Source: Thalassiosira profunda
Taxonomy: Eukaryota; Bacillariophyta; Thalassiosirophyceae; Thalassiosirales; Thalassiosiraceae
Length of the DNA stretch: 16,905 bases
NCBI GenBank assembly: GCA_036939355.1
Contig: JALLAP010000186.1
Location: 1 to 16,905, forward strand
Direction of reading: 5' to 3'
Positions 1-8,086 of the stretch are shown here, piece after piece; position 1 is the first letter of the stretch; every line of letters begins with the position of its first letter. Made by a program: the position numbers and the translations under genes. The notes beneath the pieces are model-generated. The model ran no database searches, was not told the origin of the DNA, and saw nothing but the letters and a program-made list of their open reading frames with translations.

Positions 1-2
1 GG

Positions 3-122
3 GATACGACAAATAGAATCGGGGACCTGCGATTTCAGATTCATGAAGGGTTGACTAGAAAGCAACGGGATGAGGCATTGGATGTCTCGTCCATCGCGCA
101 ACTTTCTCTTGAACAGAACTAG
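3..122 (+). CDS. Possible C-terminal end of a protein running in from the left edge
   Basis: One forward frame is open from the left edge for 39 codons and ends at TAG (120-122). The encoded tail is hydrophilic and charged, with no motif I recognise. A random frame of this length stays open fairly often, so the length alone is weak evidence. In its favour, a + gene ending here would continue the strict strand alternation seen across the window, with a 57-bp convergent gap to the next stop codon at 180-182. The other two forward frames close within 20 codons. It could equally be 3' flanking sequence of the neighbouring minus-strand gene. Confidence 0.3.
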   Translation, partial: DTTNRIGDLRFQIHEGLTRKQRDEALDVSSIAQLSLEQN

Positions 123-179
123 AGATGGGAACAATAATGCTAAACTACGGAGAAAGACAAGGGACGAGGGGAATTCACT

Positions 180-1313
180 TTAGGCTTCTTCGTCACTTGT
201 TCGTTCGATTGTCAGAGATGTTTGTTGCATTGTTGGCATCCTCTGCTGGGCCAAACCACCAGAGGACGACATCGCCCATTCTGCCGCCTTCATGACCGTC
301 CCCTCGCCCATCGGCAGTATGTTGTTGTAGTACCAAGGCAGTGACCCTTGCAGGGGAGCATTCATTAAAATCCTCGAACACCACCTAGGCACCGTAAAGA
401 ATGCAGCCATGCCCTCCTTTTCAAGACCTTGCCTTATCACCTCCGAATAGCAGATGTTGCGTCCTCCGTTCACTGCAGCGTAATCCAGCGCCCGCCCCCA
501 AAGGGCCTGCTGGGTAATGGCCACCGCGTTACCGGCAAAGTTCATGCTCATTCCGAACCAAAGTAACGACCCTTGGCTCTTGAGTTCTTGCGGGTAGTAC
601 AACTTATAAGTGACGGGTGTGACGATGAAACTGATGTTGCACATGATAACGTTCCTTGTAGCATTCGCCACGAAAGCTGGAGCGAGCACCCGAGCCGCTG
701 GGTTCCAGCCTAGTTTCGTCTCAATCTTTGCAAATTGCGCCGGACCAAAGTATCGCTGGACCTCGGCGCGGTTGGCCACTGCCGACTCGACGGACCCAGC
801 CAATATTGGGGCCAGCAACGTCTTGGCGGCCGACTTGGCGCGGTAGGACGCATACACATCGGTGCTCTCCTCCTTATTTATTGGCGGAGGCTCCATCAAT
901 TCAGCGCCATACCACACCGGAGCCACATTCAGGGCACGGCTCAGTGCGTGATCGAAGGTCTGAAACGCCAATCCCATGACGCTATATTGCAAGAACCACG
1001 CCACGACGCTCGCCGGGCCGACCACCCGGAAGGGCGCCAGGGCCCCCTTCTCGAAGGTCAATTTGATGCTCTGGGCGAATTGATTGCGGCCCGAGACTTG
1101 GGAGCTGTTCATGAACAGAGCGATCTTCTCCAATGGCATCCCGGCGAAGCGCATGACGGCGCCGAAGGTCCCGAGGCCGGCGGAGCGGTAGGCCACGAGG
1201 ATCGACTCCCGGAGCTCTTCTGGCATCGTGTGGGGGTGCGGCGAGGGCGCGAGGAGGGCGTCGCCGGCATCGCCGCAGCGGTGCTGCTCTTGCTTTCGAG
1301 GCAGAGGGGGCAT
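180..1313 (-). CDS. Mitochondrial-carrier-like (SLC25-fold) membrane protein, degenerate
   Basis: Encodes 377 residues from the first ATG (1313). A second ATG at 1226 (residue 30, MPEELRES) also has A at -3 and may be the true start, because the first 29 residues look unstructured. The protein has a loose threefold pattern of about 100 residues typical of mitochondrial carriers: small-residue helices followed by a matrix-like segment and an FRVVGPAS-type or FFTVPRWCSRI-type helix. The carrier signature PX[DE]XX[KR] is degenerate: the best match, PLEKIA near residue 60, lacks the final basic residue. By family knowledge such proteins sit in the inner mitochondrial membrane, or occasionally other organelle membranes, and move metabolites. 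The substrate cannot be inferred, and loss of the signature may mean a divergent or non-transporting member. It is transcribed divergently from the pseudouridine synthase gene. The family call rests on pattern and is moderate. Confidence 0.6.
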   Translation of the reverse strand: MPPLPRKQEQHRCGDAGDALLAPSPHPHTMPEELRESILVAYRSAGLGTFGAVMRFAGMPLEKIALFMNSSQVSGRNQFAQSIKLTFEKGALAPFRVVGPASVVAWFLQYSVMGLAFQTFDHALSRALNVAPVWYGAELMEPPPINKEESTDVYASYRAKSAAKTLLAPILAGSVESAVANRAEVQRYFGPAQFAKIETKLGWNPAARVLAPAFVANATRNVIMCNISFIVTPVTYKLYYPQELKSQGSLLWFGMSMNFAGNAVAITQQALWGRALDYAAVNGGRNICYSEVIRQGLEKEGMAAFFTVPRWCSRILMNAPLQGSLPWYYNNILPMGEGTVMKAAEWAMSSSGGLAQQRMPTMQQTSLTIERTSDEEA

Positions 1314-1717
1314 CGTGGCACGTTGGCGCGTGTATTCAGAGTAAGAGTGTGTTGCGTTTTATGGCGTTGGTGCATATGGGCGTCCGTGGCGGCGCCATGG
1401 TTGTGGTGTCAAGCAAGAACTTCCAGATCCGACGAATCATTGATCATTGGTTGGCACATTTAGCGATCATCTACACATATCTTGTGGTATCTTCTACGCA
1501 GAAGCCTGACGTCGTTTAGCGAAGGTGCATGTCCTGCTCCCTCGCTCCTCCCGCCCCCACTTCTCCTCGCGCAGCGCTTCGCAATCGGCAGCCATCAGCG
1601 GCGTAAGAGCCCTCCATCTGAGGGGCATGATGGCTGGGTGGGCGGCCCTGGAATCGCCTCGATAACGCCTCCATCGAGCGAAGATTGGTTCTGCTCTCTC
1701 TCGCGTGGGTCGTCGTG
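1314..1717. promoter_or_regulatory. Divergent intergenic region (carrier-like gene / pseudouridine synthase)
   Basis: About 400 bp separate the two divergent coding starts and should hold both promoters and 5' leaders. Visible sequences include a TGACGT core within TGACGTCG at 1507-1512 (CRE/bZIP-like) and ATTGG (inverted CCAAT) at 1446-1450. I see no convincing TATA box. Short open frames here on both strands have no protein-like features. Promoter function is inferred from position only. Confidence 0.45.
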
Positions 1718-4291
1718 ATGGCATCGTCAGCCACCCATCACCCAGCTGGCGCCATGTTCGGTGCACGACGTCGAGGTGCCGCAGGGATACTCGGCCGATG
1801 CACAAATCCAATTCACGCCATGCGTACAAAACGGCTGCCGTTTGCAATTATGCAGCGAGTGCCGCGGACTGCGCTAGATCGGCCGGTGACAGGTCGAGGG
1901 CATCATCAGAGTGTTGCATTTGTTCCGAGCAACGTGCACCCATCTAGCCGGCAGAGAGCTGCGCCAGCTTGGACGCCGACACTTTCGCATCACGCAACAT
2001 GCACGAGAACGTTCTTCCAAAGATACCCTCCTACGACAATGATGAAAGCAGCGTCGAAATCGGACAACTATTACTCCGCAGCCACCGCTACTCTGTCCAC
2101 ATCTTCGGCAGCATCGCCGTCGCCGCCCAATGGTTCGTTTCCAGATTGGTGGCCCGCCTCCGACTCTATTCAGAAATATATATCATTTGCCGATCACATT
2201 GCGCATGTGATTGTTCCAAATATGACGAGTGGAGAAGAGGATGATGCGGCGGTCGGCGAAAGGGTGGAAGCAAACAACGCAACCTTGACTTGCGGGGATG
2301 TCGTGCAATGGGTGCTGGATGCTGCAAAGGATAGAAAGAAGGATGGTGCATCGTTGTTCAACATTGTAACTCAGGCACAAGATCACAAGAAACGTGCGAG
2401 AATCGAGGACGAATGGAGAGAAGGGGAATCCGTCTCCACTGCACTCAAAGTCCTCGACCCGGCCTTCCGGCACGATCCATCACTGCTTCCACAAAACGTC
2501 AGCGAAGCGCAGCCCAACCTGGCAGCGGCCGAGCTGATCGCCCTCGGCTCCGTGTGGCATCTGCCCTACTCTGCCGCCAAATCGAACGTCGACCGGTTCG
2601 ACCCCTCGAACGGCATCAAGCCCACGAGGCTGAACATTGGAGACTTGAACAAGATGGTGCATCCTGACGATTACTTTCGAGTACACTTCGACCCTCGGAG
2701 GTTTGTAGATGCTAATTTGTACGATTGGGGCACAGCCAATGGGGATGTCTCAAGAAGCAGCGGAAAACCTGGAGTTATCGTCGCTCGGGAAGATGAAGCC
2801 GGGTACCTTATCATCAACAAGCCGCCGAATATACCCGTGCATGCGAGGGTCGATAACCTGTTGGAGAACGTGGCATCCAGTGTGGGCAGAGCCCTTTGGG
2901 TGGAACAAAGAGAGTCGATACTTTCCAATGCAAATGCCAAGGATGATGAAGGCGTCGACGCAACAACTATGAACAGAAATCAGACGAAGAGGAAGAGTCG
3001 GAAGCAAAAGACAGAACAACTCATTTACGTGGCCACGCCTCAGAGACTGGACCAGAACACGTCCGGGTTGCTCGTGGTTGCCACGAAGAAATCATTCGCG
3101 GCCTACTTTGCAAAGTTGCTTCGGACAAAGACGAGTGGGCAGCTTCAACAGCTTTCGCCTTCTCGATCGTCTTCGTGCGGAGTTCACAAAGCATATCGAT
3201 GCCTGGTGTGTATCGCGCCCCAAAACGGCGCATCGATGACAAGTGAAGTTGAGCGGCTGAAGCAGTTCACAGTGATGAAACACTTTCTCGAACCATCGAT
3301 TCGGGCGCCTAAAAGATTCGTCAAAGCTGTTCCGGAGAATGTGGAGAATCCTTCCTCTTGGGCCGAGTGTTTGCTCAGAGTCACAAAAATCGGCGACGTG
3401 TGCACGGTGGTTGGCAACGGTCCTTCTGAGCAGTTGGCGGTGGCACTGTGGGGCTATGGTAAACCAGACGAGTGCATAGCAGTTGTCGAATGCGAGATAG
3501 AACTGCTCACTGGGCGAACGCACCAAATCAGGGGTCAGCTGGCCGCTTCCGGCTTTGCACTGGTTGGGGATGTACAATACGGCGGTGCGGTGCCAAACAC
3601 ATCTGACGTGTGGAAGGCAAGATGCAAGGGGCGCGCCGAATCATTCCTGGACTCTGAATGCCTGGCTCTGCAGTGCTGCTCCCTTGAGTTCCTAGATCCG
3701 CTTCACACAACAAAACCGGATGGATCAGAGAAAGCGAAGAGGTCCGAGAGTTGGAGTTCATTTCGACTGGAGAACGCCTTTTGGACGCAGCATGTAGATC
3801 GATACCTCGAGGAATCGTCGAGTCTGTCTTCGTCCGAAGCTACCTCGTTTCTGTCGGATAAGGCACCACTACTGAAAGAGACCGGCAAAGCACGCGAACG
3901 CGCTTCAGAGGAGTCGCCGCCGCTTGAGCTTCCTTCAAAGGTGATTCTGGCTCAAGGGAGCCACAAGTACGTTTTGGTTAGAGCAGTCTCACCCAACGAG
4001 AGTGCCAGCGAACAGTGGTTTGTTCGGAGTGCGTCGCCGGAAGAATGCGGAGGTCCGTACCACGCCAACGTGGCTGCCGAGGTGTTGCGTCAACTACACT
4101 CCTTGGGCTTCGAAACTACCGTCATGGGAGGCGGACGGATTGATCTGGTCGAGAACGAGGGATTCTCGCACGCGCACGTCTTTGGGTTTAGTTACGGCTT
4201 TGGCAAGGGAGACCACGAGAAAGTCGCAGCTCTCATTGAGGAGCACACTTCCACTGTTGCCACTTTTGACAACTCTGACGGACTCTACTAG
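1718..4291 (+). CDS. RluA-family pseudouridine synthase fused to a C-terminal PHPT1/Janus-type phosphohistidine phosphatase domain
   Basis: Encodes 857 residues from ATG 1718, the first in-frame ATG (others at 1754 and 1820). The first roughly 130 residues are rich in Arg, Ser, Ala and Thr and poor in acids, like a mitochondrial presequence. An upstream region with VHPDDYFRVHFDPRRF precedes the RluA core (about 360-665): GYLIINKPPNIPVH, the catalytic motif QRLDQNTSGL with the nucleophile Asp at residue 445, and ELLTGRTHQIRGQL. This family isomerises uridine to pseudouridine in rRNA, tRNA or mRNA. A basic insert lies just before the catalytic motif. After a Ser/Glu-rich linker, residues about 741-857 match the 14-kDa phosphohistidine phosphatase/Janus fold: KYVLVRA, PYHANV with the expected catalytic His at 782, MGGGRI, HVFGFSYGFG and a terminal DGLY. 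Both halves keep their key residues in one uninterrupted frame. Its RNA target and phosphoprotein substrate are unknown. It converges on the Snf2 gene with 48 bp between stops. Confidence 0.87.
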   Translation: MASSATHHPAGAMFGARRRGAAGILGRCTNPIHAMRTKRLPFAIMQRVPRTALDRPVTGRGHHQSVAFVPSNVHPSSRQRAAPAWTPTLSHHATCTRTFFQRYPPTTMMKAASKSDNYYSAATATLSTSSAASPSPPNGSFPDWWPASDSIQKYISFADHIAHVIVPNMTSGEEDDAAVGERVEANNATLTCGDVVQWVLDAAKDRKKDGASLFNIVTQAQDHKKRARIEDEWREGESVSTALKVLDPAFRHDPSLLPQNVSEAQPNLAAAELIALGSVWHLPYSAAKSNVDRFDPSNGIKPTRLNIGDLNKMVHPDDYFRVHFDPRRFVDANLYDWGTANGDVSRSSGKPGVIVAREDEAGYLIINKPPNIPVHARVDNLLENVASSVGRALWVEQRESILSNANAKDDEGVDATTMNRNQTKRKSRKQKTEQLIYVATPQRLDQNTSGLLVVATKKSFAAYFAKLLRTKTSGQLQQLSPSRSSSCGVHKAYRCLVCIAPQNGASMTSEVERLKQFTVMKHFLEPSIRAPKRFVKAVPENVENPSSWAECLLRVTKIGDVCTVVGNGPSEQLAVALWGYGKPDECIAVVECEIELLTGRTHQIRGQLAASGFALVGDVQYGGAVPNTSDVWKARCKGRAESFLDSECLALQCCSLEFLDPLHTTKPDGSEKAKRSESWSSFRLENAFWTQHVDRYLEESSSLSSSEATSFLSDKAPLLKETGKARERASEESPPLELPSKVILAQGSHKYVLVRAVSPNESASEQWFVRSASPEECGGPYHANVAAEVLRQLHSLGFETTVMGGGRIDLVENEGFSHAHVFGFSYGFGKGDHEKVAALIEEHTSTVATFDNSDGLY

Positions 4292-4339
4292 ACCGAGGGA
4301 GCAACCGGTGCAATGGACATCAACACTAAGCCTATGTTA

Positions 4340-7300
4340 TCATAGCCACCCAAGCTGCCCCGCAGTGTGAGACACTTTCTTGTGCACAGAGAGCTTCTGA
4401 TCGCCCCCGAGGGTGTCCATCTTGGTCTCAACGACTTCCAACAAAACCTCCATGGCCTTGCCATACTTTTGTCCTTCAATCAATCCATCTGCTTCGCTCA
4501 AAACAGCCTCGATCGAGAAGGCAGAATCAGCCTGTTCTTGCTCTCGCTTTGCTTTGGCCTCTTCCCTCTTTTGCCTGGTCTTGTTCAACCCACCAAGTGG
4601 CTGCAAAGCACTTTCATTCTGAGTTGCATCCATTGTGAGATCCTCAACCTGATTCGTGAGGTCCTTCACTTGAACCTCTTCACTCGTCGTCTTCGCCGCT
4701 TCGCCTGACTTTTGGAAGGGCGAGCGCGAGAATGGCGTTACCTCAGATCCAGACTTTGGCGACGTGAGATCGACGTCCACAACCACGCTGGAGTACAAAA
4801 CGTCATGACTGGCAACTCCAACCACCGAAGGGTGCTTCGTCAAGAAGGATGGCTTCCCCGAACTTCCAGTTGCATTGTTGGTCGCTTTCTCCTTGAACTT
4901 CTCCATCATCGCGCATTCTCCTTCGGGCGACAGCTTGAAGAGATCAGCCAGCTCGGCATTATCAAAGTACCGCGTCGCAGAACTATCGCTCGAGAGCACA
5001 ACACGTCTGATGCCGTCCTTGTGCACTTGTTTCTCGTACATCTTCTCTTCGACTGTGCCCGCAGCGATAAAGCGGTAAACTGTGACATTCTTCGTTTGTC
5101 CGATGCGATAGCACCTGTCGACGGCCTGCGCGTCCTCGGCCGGGTTCCACGACGGGTCATAGAGAATCGCCCGGTCCGCACCTGTCAACGTCAGACCAAT
5201 ACCAGCGGCCTTCGTCGAAAGGAGCATCACATCGATGCCCGAGAGGGGGTCGTTGAAGTGATCCACCGCCTTCTGCCGTGCCCCCCCAGCCGACGACCCA
5301 TCGATTCGCAAATAGCTGAGGCTCCCATCGAACGCCCGCTCCATGATGTCCAGCATCTTTGTGCTTTGCGAGAAGACCAAAGCCCTGTGACCGGAGCGCT
5401 TCAGGCGATTAAGGAGCGCCAGAAGCACCTGTATTTTGGACGAGTCCCTCACTAGGACGCTGGCGTCGCAGTGTGCGTACTTGCCTGCCGTTTCCTTGAC
5501 AAGCGACGGATGTCCGCAGAGCATTTTGAGCCACGAGACTGCGGCGAGAGGCGTATGGGAGTCGTCGTCAAAGACAGACTCAGTGAACCGCTCATACATG
5601 CGCCGCTGCTTCGCGGACAGTTGAGTGAAAACCACAAGCTCCTTCTTCTCTGGCATCTTGTCTTCGAACTCGGTCTTCTTCAAGCGCTGCAGAAAGTAAG
5701 GCTGCAGGAGCTTCTTGAGCTTCGCGTTCATTTCCCCGGATTTCTTGACCGTCCACCGATCCGCATTCCGCTGCCTCCCGTCCTCGATCGGATTTCCGTA
5801 CTTCTTCATGAATGTTTGGATCGAGCCCAGCAGAGTGGGCGCCGCCCAATCGAAGAGGGCGTGGAGTTCCCGCATATTGTTCTGGATCGGCGTCCCGGTC
5901 AGCAACAATCTCAGCGTCTTCTTTGAGCGAGAGAGAATCCGGACGTCCTGCGACGTTTTCGTCTTTCGGTTCTTGATGAGATGGCCTTCATCCAAGACCA
6001 CATAGTTCCAGTGGTGGTCCTCGAAGGTCTCGGTCAGGGTGTTCAGGTCGCCAATGTGGTTGGAGACTAGGCCATAGGTCGTGACCACGAGGCGCGGCCG
6101 ATTGCTGCTGCAGCAAAACGCGTCCGCAAAGATCCTCTTCCGCTTCTCCTTGCTCATGTCGCTCGTGACCGCGTACACCGACGCTTTCTCCACGCACATG
6201 TTCTTCAGAATCAAGTTGGCTTCCCTCTCCCAGCTCCGAACGACCGATTTGGGACAGACGACAATCGCGTTGGAGATGGCCTGGGCCCGCATGAGCGCGC
6301 CGAGGTAGCTGAGCGTCTGCATGGTCTTTCCCAAGCCCATGTCGTCCGCCAGCACTCCTCCCCTGATCTCGTTCTTGTGCAGCGAGGCCATCCACTGGAT
6401 TCCAATCCTCTGGTGCGGGAAGAGCTTGTTGTAGAGAGCCAGGGGCAGGCGAATCTTGGGCCACCGCACGTCCGAGGTGTCGGAGAGGTAGAGGTCGCCC
6501 TTGTGCTCCTTGTCGAGGGCCCAGCAGCCGCAGGCGTCAAAGCACATGCCGCTTTCGTCGTCTTTTGCTTCTGTAGACTCGTCCCCGATGCTGATCAAAT
6601 CGTCGCCACCATCGGTTGCGGAGGTACCGAAGGAGGCGTCGGCGTCTCTCCCAAAGCTCTCGTCGTCGATGGTCAGCGCGGACAACCCCACGTCGAGATC
6701 GCCTGACTGCACTGGCTTTCCATCGTACGAACCGTCTTCCGATACCGTCGATCCGCTGGAACTACTCGACGAGCTCGCGCCATCGTCGCTCTCCAGTATG
6801 CGCCGGCGAGAGGCATTCTTGGGCGGCGGCGCCACTGCTTTTTCCTCGCTCGTTCCGTCGTCGCTCAGGTTGAGCTCTGAGATATCGACGACGATCTCCT
6901 TCTTTCCTTCGATGCTGTCGATTTGAACCGGCTCCTCTTTCTCCTCTTCAACACTGTCGTCGCTCTCTGAGCTGTCATCGTCGATGATGCGCCGGCGATA
7001 GGGTGCCACCGGGGGACTTGCAGATGTCACCGACCCCCCTTCTCCGTTGGTATCAACTGAATCGGTCCCTCCAAAATCCACCTCCTCCCCAGCAGACGAA
7101 TCAACACCCTCCTCCTTCTTCTTCCCCGCCTCCACAGTTCCGTCCTCGATAGACATCGAAGTCATTCCAACAGAGACGGCACTCTCGTCCACCGTCCGAT
7201 CCTCCTCGAGCGTGCCCAAAACCGACAACAGGCTCTTGTTCGGAAGCGGGGTCGCCCCGAAGGACGAGTAGCGCATCGAGCTTCCCATCATCGGCGAGCG

Positions 7301-7828
7301 CATCACCGTCGAGCGGGGGAGGACCTCGAGCGGATTTCGCAGGGGGCTCCGGGGCGACCGCTGGGGAGATAATTGGGGCGATCGTTTTGGGGACCAGCTG
7401 AGCGACCGCCGCCCCCCTGAACTGGCGCGGAAGCCCCGCATGTCAAATATCGGCGGAACGGGCGACAATAGGTCGCTGACGTCGCTCTCGAACGAGTGGC
7501 CCTCCTCGGCGATCCCCCCTCCCGCCCCGCCTCCGCGCTGTTTGCCCGAGGGCCCCGCGCTGGCGAGCACATTGACCCGGTGGACCTCCCGATCGAGGAG
7601 CTTTTCGACCGTGCGGATGGCGCTCGTGATGTTCTCCGAATTGGGCGGGGGAGGGGACCGATTGGGGGTGAGGGTGGGGGTTCGGAGGCCCGGCGGGGGC
7701 GGGGAGACCATGAGGAAGTTGGACAAAGACAGGTCCGGCGAGGAGAGGGAGCGCCGCGGCTTGGGCCCCTTCGCCAAGCCATTTTGGGGCGTGGCGTTGC
7801 CAACGTTCTCCTTCTCCATCGTGGCCAT
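4340..7828 (-). CDS. ERCC6L/PICH-like Snf2-family DNA translocase
   Basis: Encodes 1162 residues from ATG 7828 (MATMEKENV). The frame stays open upstream to 8893, but that part overlaps the F-box gene and has no domain features. Residues 1-450 are low-complexity: a Ser/Thr-Pro-rich part, then acidic serine tracts. The Snf2 motor follows: PHQRIGIQWM, Walker A DDMGLGKT (Lys501), LDEGH (613-616), LLLTGTPIQNN, and lobe 2 with FSQSTKM, STKAAGIGLTL and QAVDRCYRIGQ (901-911). Lobe order and sequence resemble ERCC6-like proteins. PICH is an ATP-driven DNA translocase acting on ultrafine anaphase bridges; CSB-type relatives act in transcription-coupled repair. The last 60 residues (LIEGQKYGKAMEVLLEVVE) look like a TPR-type helical hairpin, also seen in PICH-like proteins. 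All ATPase motifs are intact, so it should be active in the nucleus. It is divergent from the F-box/pseudo-Snf2 gene over 258 bp. Whether it is the PICH or another ERCC6-like orthologue is not settled. Confidence 0.88.
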   Translation of the reverse strand: MATMEKENVGNATPQNGLAKGPKPRRSLSSPDLSLSNFLMVSPPPPGLRTPTLTPNRSPPPPNSENITSAIRTVEKLLDREVHRVNVLASAGPSGKQRGGGAGGGIAEEGHSFESDVSDLLSPVPPIFDMRGFRASSGGRRSLSWSPKRSPQLSPQRSPRSPLRNPLEVLPRSTVMRSPMMGSSMRYSSFGATPLPNKSLLSVLGTLEEDRTVDESAVSVGMTSMSIEDGTVEAGKKKEEGVDSSAGEEVDFGGTDSVDTNGEGGSVTSASPPVAPYRRRIIDDDSSESDDSVEEEKEEPVQIDSIEGKKEIVVDISELNLSDDGTSEEKAVAPPPKNASRRRILESDDGASSSSSSSGSTVSEDGSYDGKPVQSGDLDVGLSALTIDDESFGRDADASFGTSATDGGDDLISIGDESTEAKDDESGMCFDACGCWALDKEHKGDLYLSDTSDVRWPKIRLPLALYNKLFPHQRIGIQWMASLHKNEIRGGVLADDMGLGKTMQTLSYLGALMRAQAISNAIVVCPKSVVRSWEREANLILKNMCVEKASVYAVTSDMSKEKRKRIFADAFCCSSNRPRLVVTTYGLVSNHIGDLNTLTETFEDHHWNYVVLDEGHLIKNRKTKTSQDVRILSRSKKTLRLLLTGTPIQNNMRELHALFDWAAPTLLGSIQTFMKKYGNPIEDGRQRNADRWTVKKSGEMNAKLKKLLQPYFLQRLKKTEFEDKMPEKKELVVFTQLSAKQRRMYERFTESVFDDDSHTPLAAVSWLKMLCGHPSLVKETAGKYAHCDASVLVRDSSKIQVLLALLNRLKRSGHRALVFSQSTKMLDIMERAFDGSLSYLRIDGSSAGGARQKAVDHFNDPLSGIDVMLLSTKAAGIGLTLTGADRAILYDPSWNPAEDAQAVDRCYRIGQTKNVTVYRFIAAGTVEEKMYEKQVHKDGIRRVVLSSDSSATRYFDNAELADLFKLSPEGECAMMEKFKEKATNNATGSSGKPSFLTKHPSVVGVASHDVLYSSVVVDVDLTSPKSGSEVTPFSRSPFQKSGEAAKTTSEEVQVKDLTNQVEDLTMDATQNESALQPLGGLNKTRQKREEAKAKREQEQADSAFSIEAVLSEADGLIEGQKYGKAMEVLLEVVETKMDTLGGDQKLSVHKKVSHTAGQLGWL
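7643..7680 (+). other. Potential G-quadruplex-forming G-tract cluster
   Basis: Six runs of three to five G occur within 38 nt on the + strand, with loops of 1, 1, 7, 2 and 1 nt. Another G5/G4 cluster follows at 7694-7704. The + strand is the template strand of the Snf2 gene here; the coding strand is C-rich and specifies a Pro-rich segment. Folding is a prediction from the G-run pattern, and it may simply reflect proline codons. Confidence 0.45.
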
Positions 7829-8086
7829 CGTTTCGATCCTCTCGCCCTGTTGTCGTCCCTCGACGGGGTCTGCGTCCTCGCTCTTTGTGGGGCGAACCAA
7901 CAGAAACCAACGGACAAGGGGAACGGCGGTCAACGTCGAGCTTTTTCGAGCGAAATATCTGTCTGTTCCTACGTAAAAGGCGCAGGAATTAGTACAAGGA
8001 TTGTGCGAGCTCCCTTCCCCAACCGACCTGGCCTTTCGTTCAGTTTCAGCAAAGCACTCACACGCCGCTCGCCCCAATCCTGCACC
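7829..8086. promoter_or_regulatory. Bidirectional promoter region (Snf2 gene / F-box pseudo-Snf2 gene)
   Basis: The 258 bp between the two divergent ATGs must contain both promoters and both 5' leaders. It holds a 17-nt element at 7921-7937, GAACGGCGGTCAACGTC, of which 15 positions recur in the other divergent promoter at 14073-14089. A tandem pair of MYB-like AACCAAC boxes lies at 7895-7914. There is no clear TATA box. Function is inferred from position and sharing of sequence. Confidence 0.5.
7895..7914 (+). repeat. Tandem 10-bp repeat with AACCAAC boxes
   Basis: Two adjacent decamers, AACCAACAGA and AACCAACGGA, differ at one position. AACCAAC resembles AC-rich sites bound by MYB-type factors. 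The 10-bp spacing would put both boxes on one face of the helix. It lies about 70 bp upstream of the Snf2 start codon, inside the shared promoter or leader. A regulatory role is inference. Confidence 0.4.

Noticed and set aside
735..1463. 242-residue open frame on the + strand
   Set aside because: It is antisense to the carrier-like gene, has no domain features and starts in its middle.
4712..5926. Two long + strand open frames (247 and 151 residues) opposite the Snf2 helicase
   Set aside because: They are shadows of a well-supported coding region, with Arg/Leu-rich composition typical of antisense frames.
7496..8086. N-terminal extension of the F-box frame upstream of ATG 8087
   Set aside because: The extension is antisense to the Snf2 N-terminus and its shared promoter. 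The F-box begins a few residues after ATG 8087, which has a good CACCATGG context.
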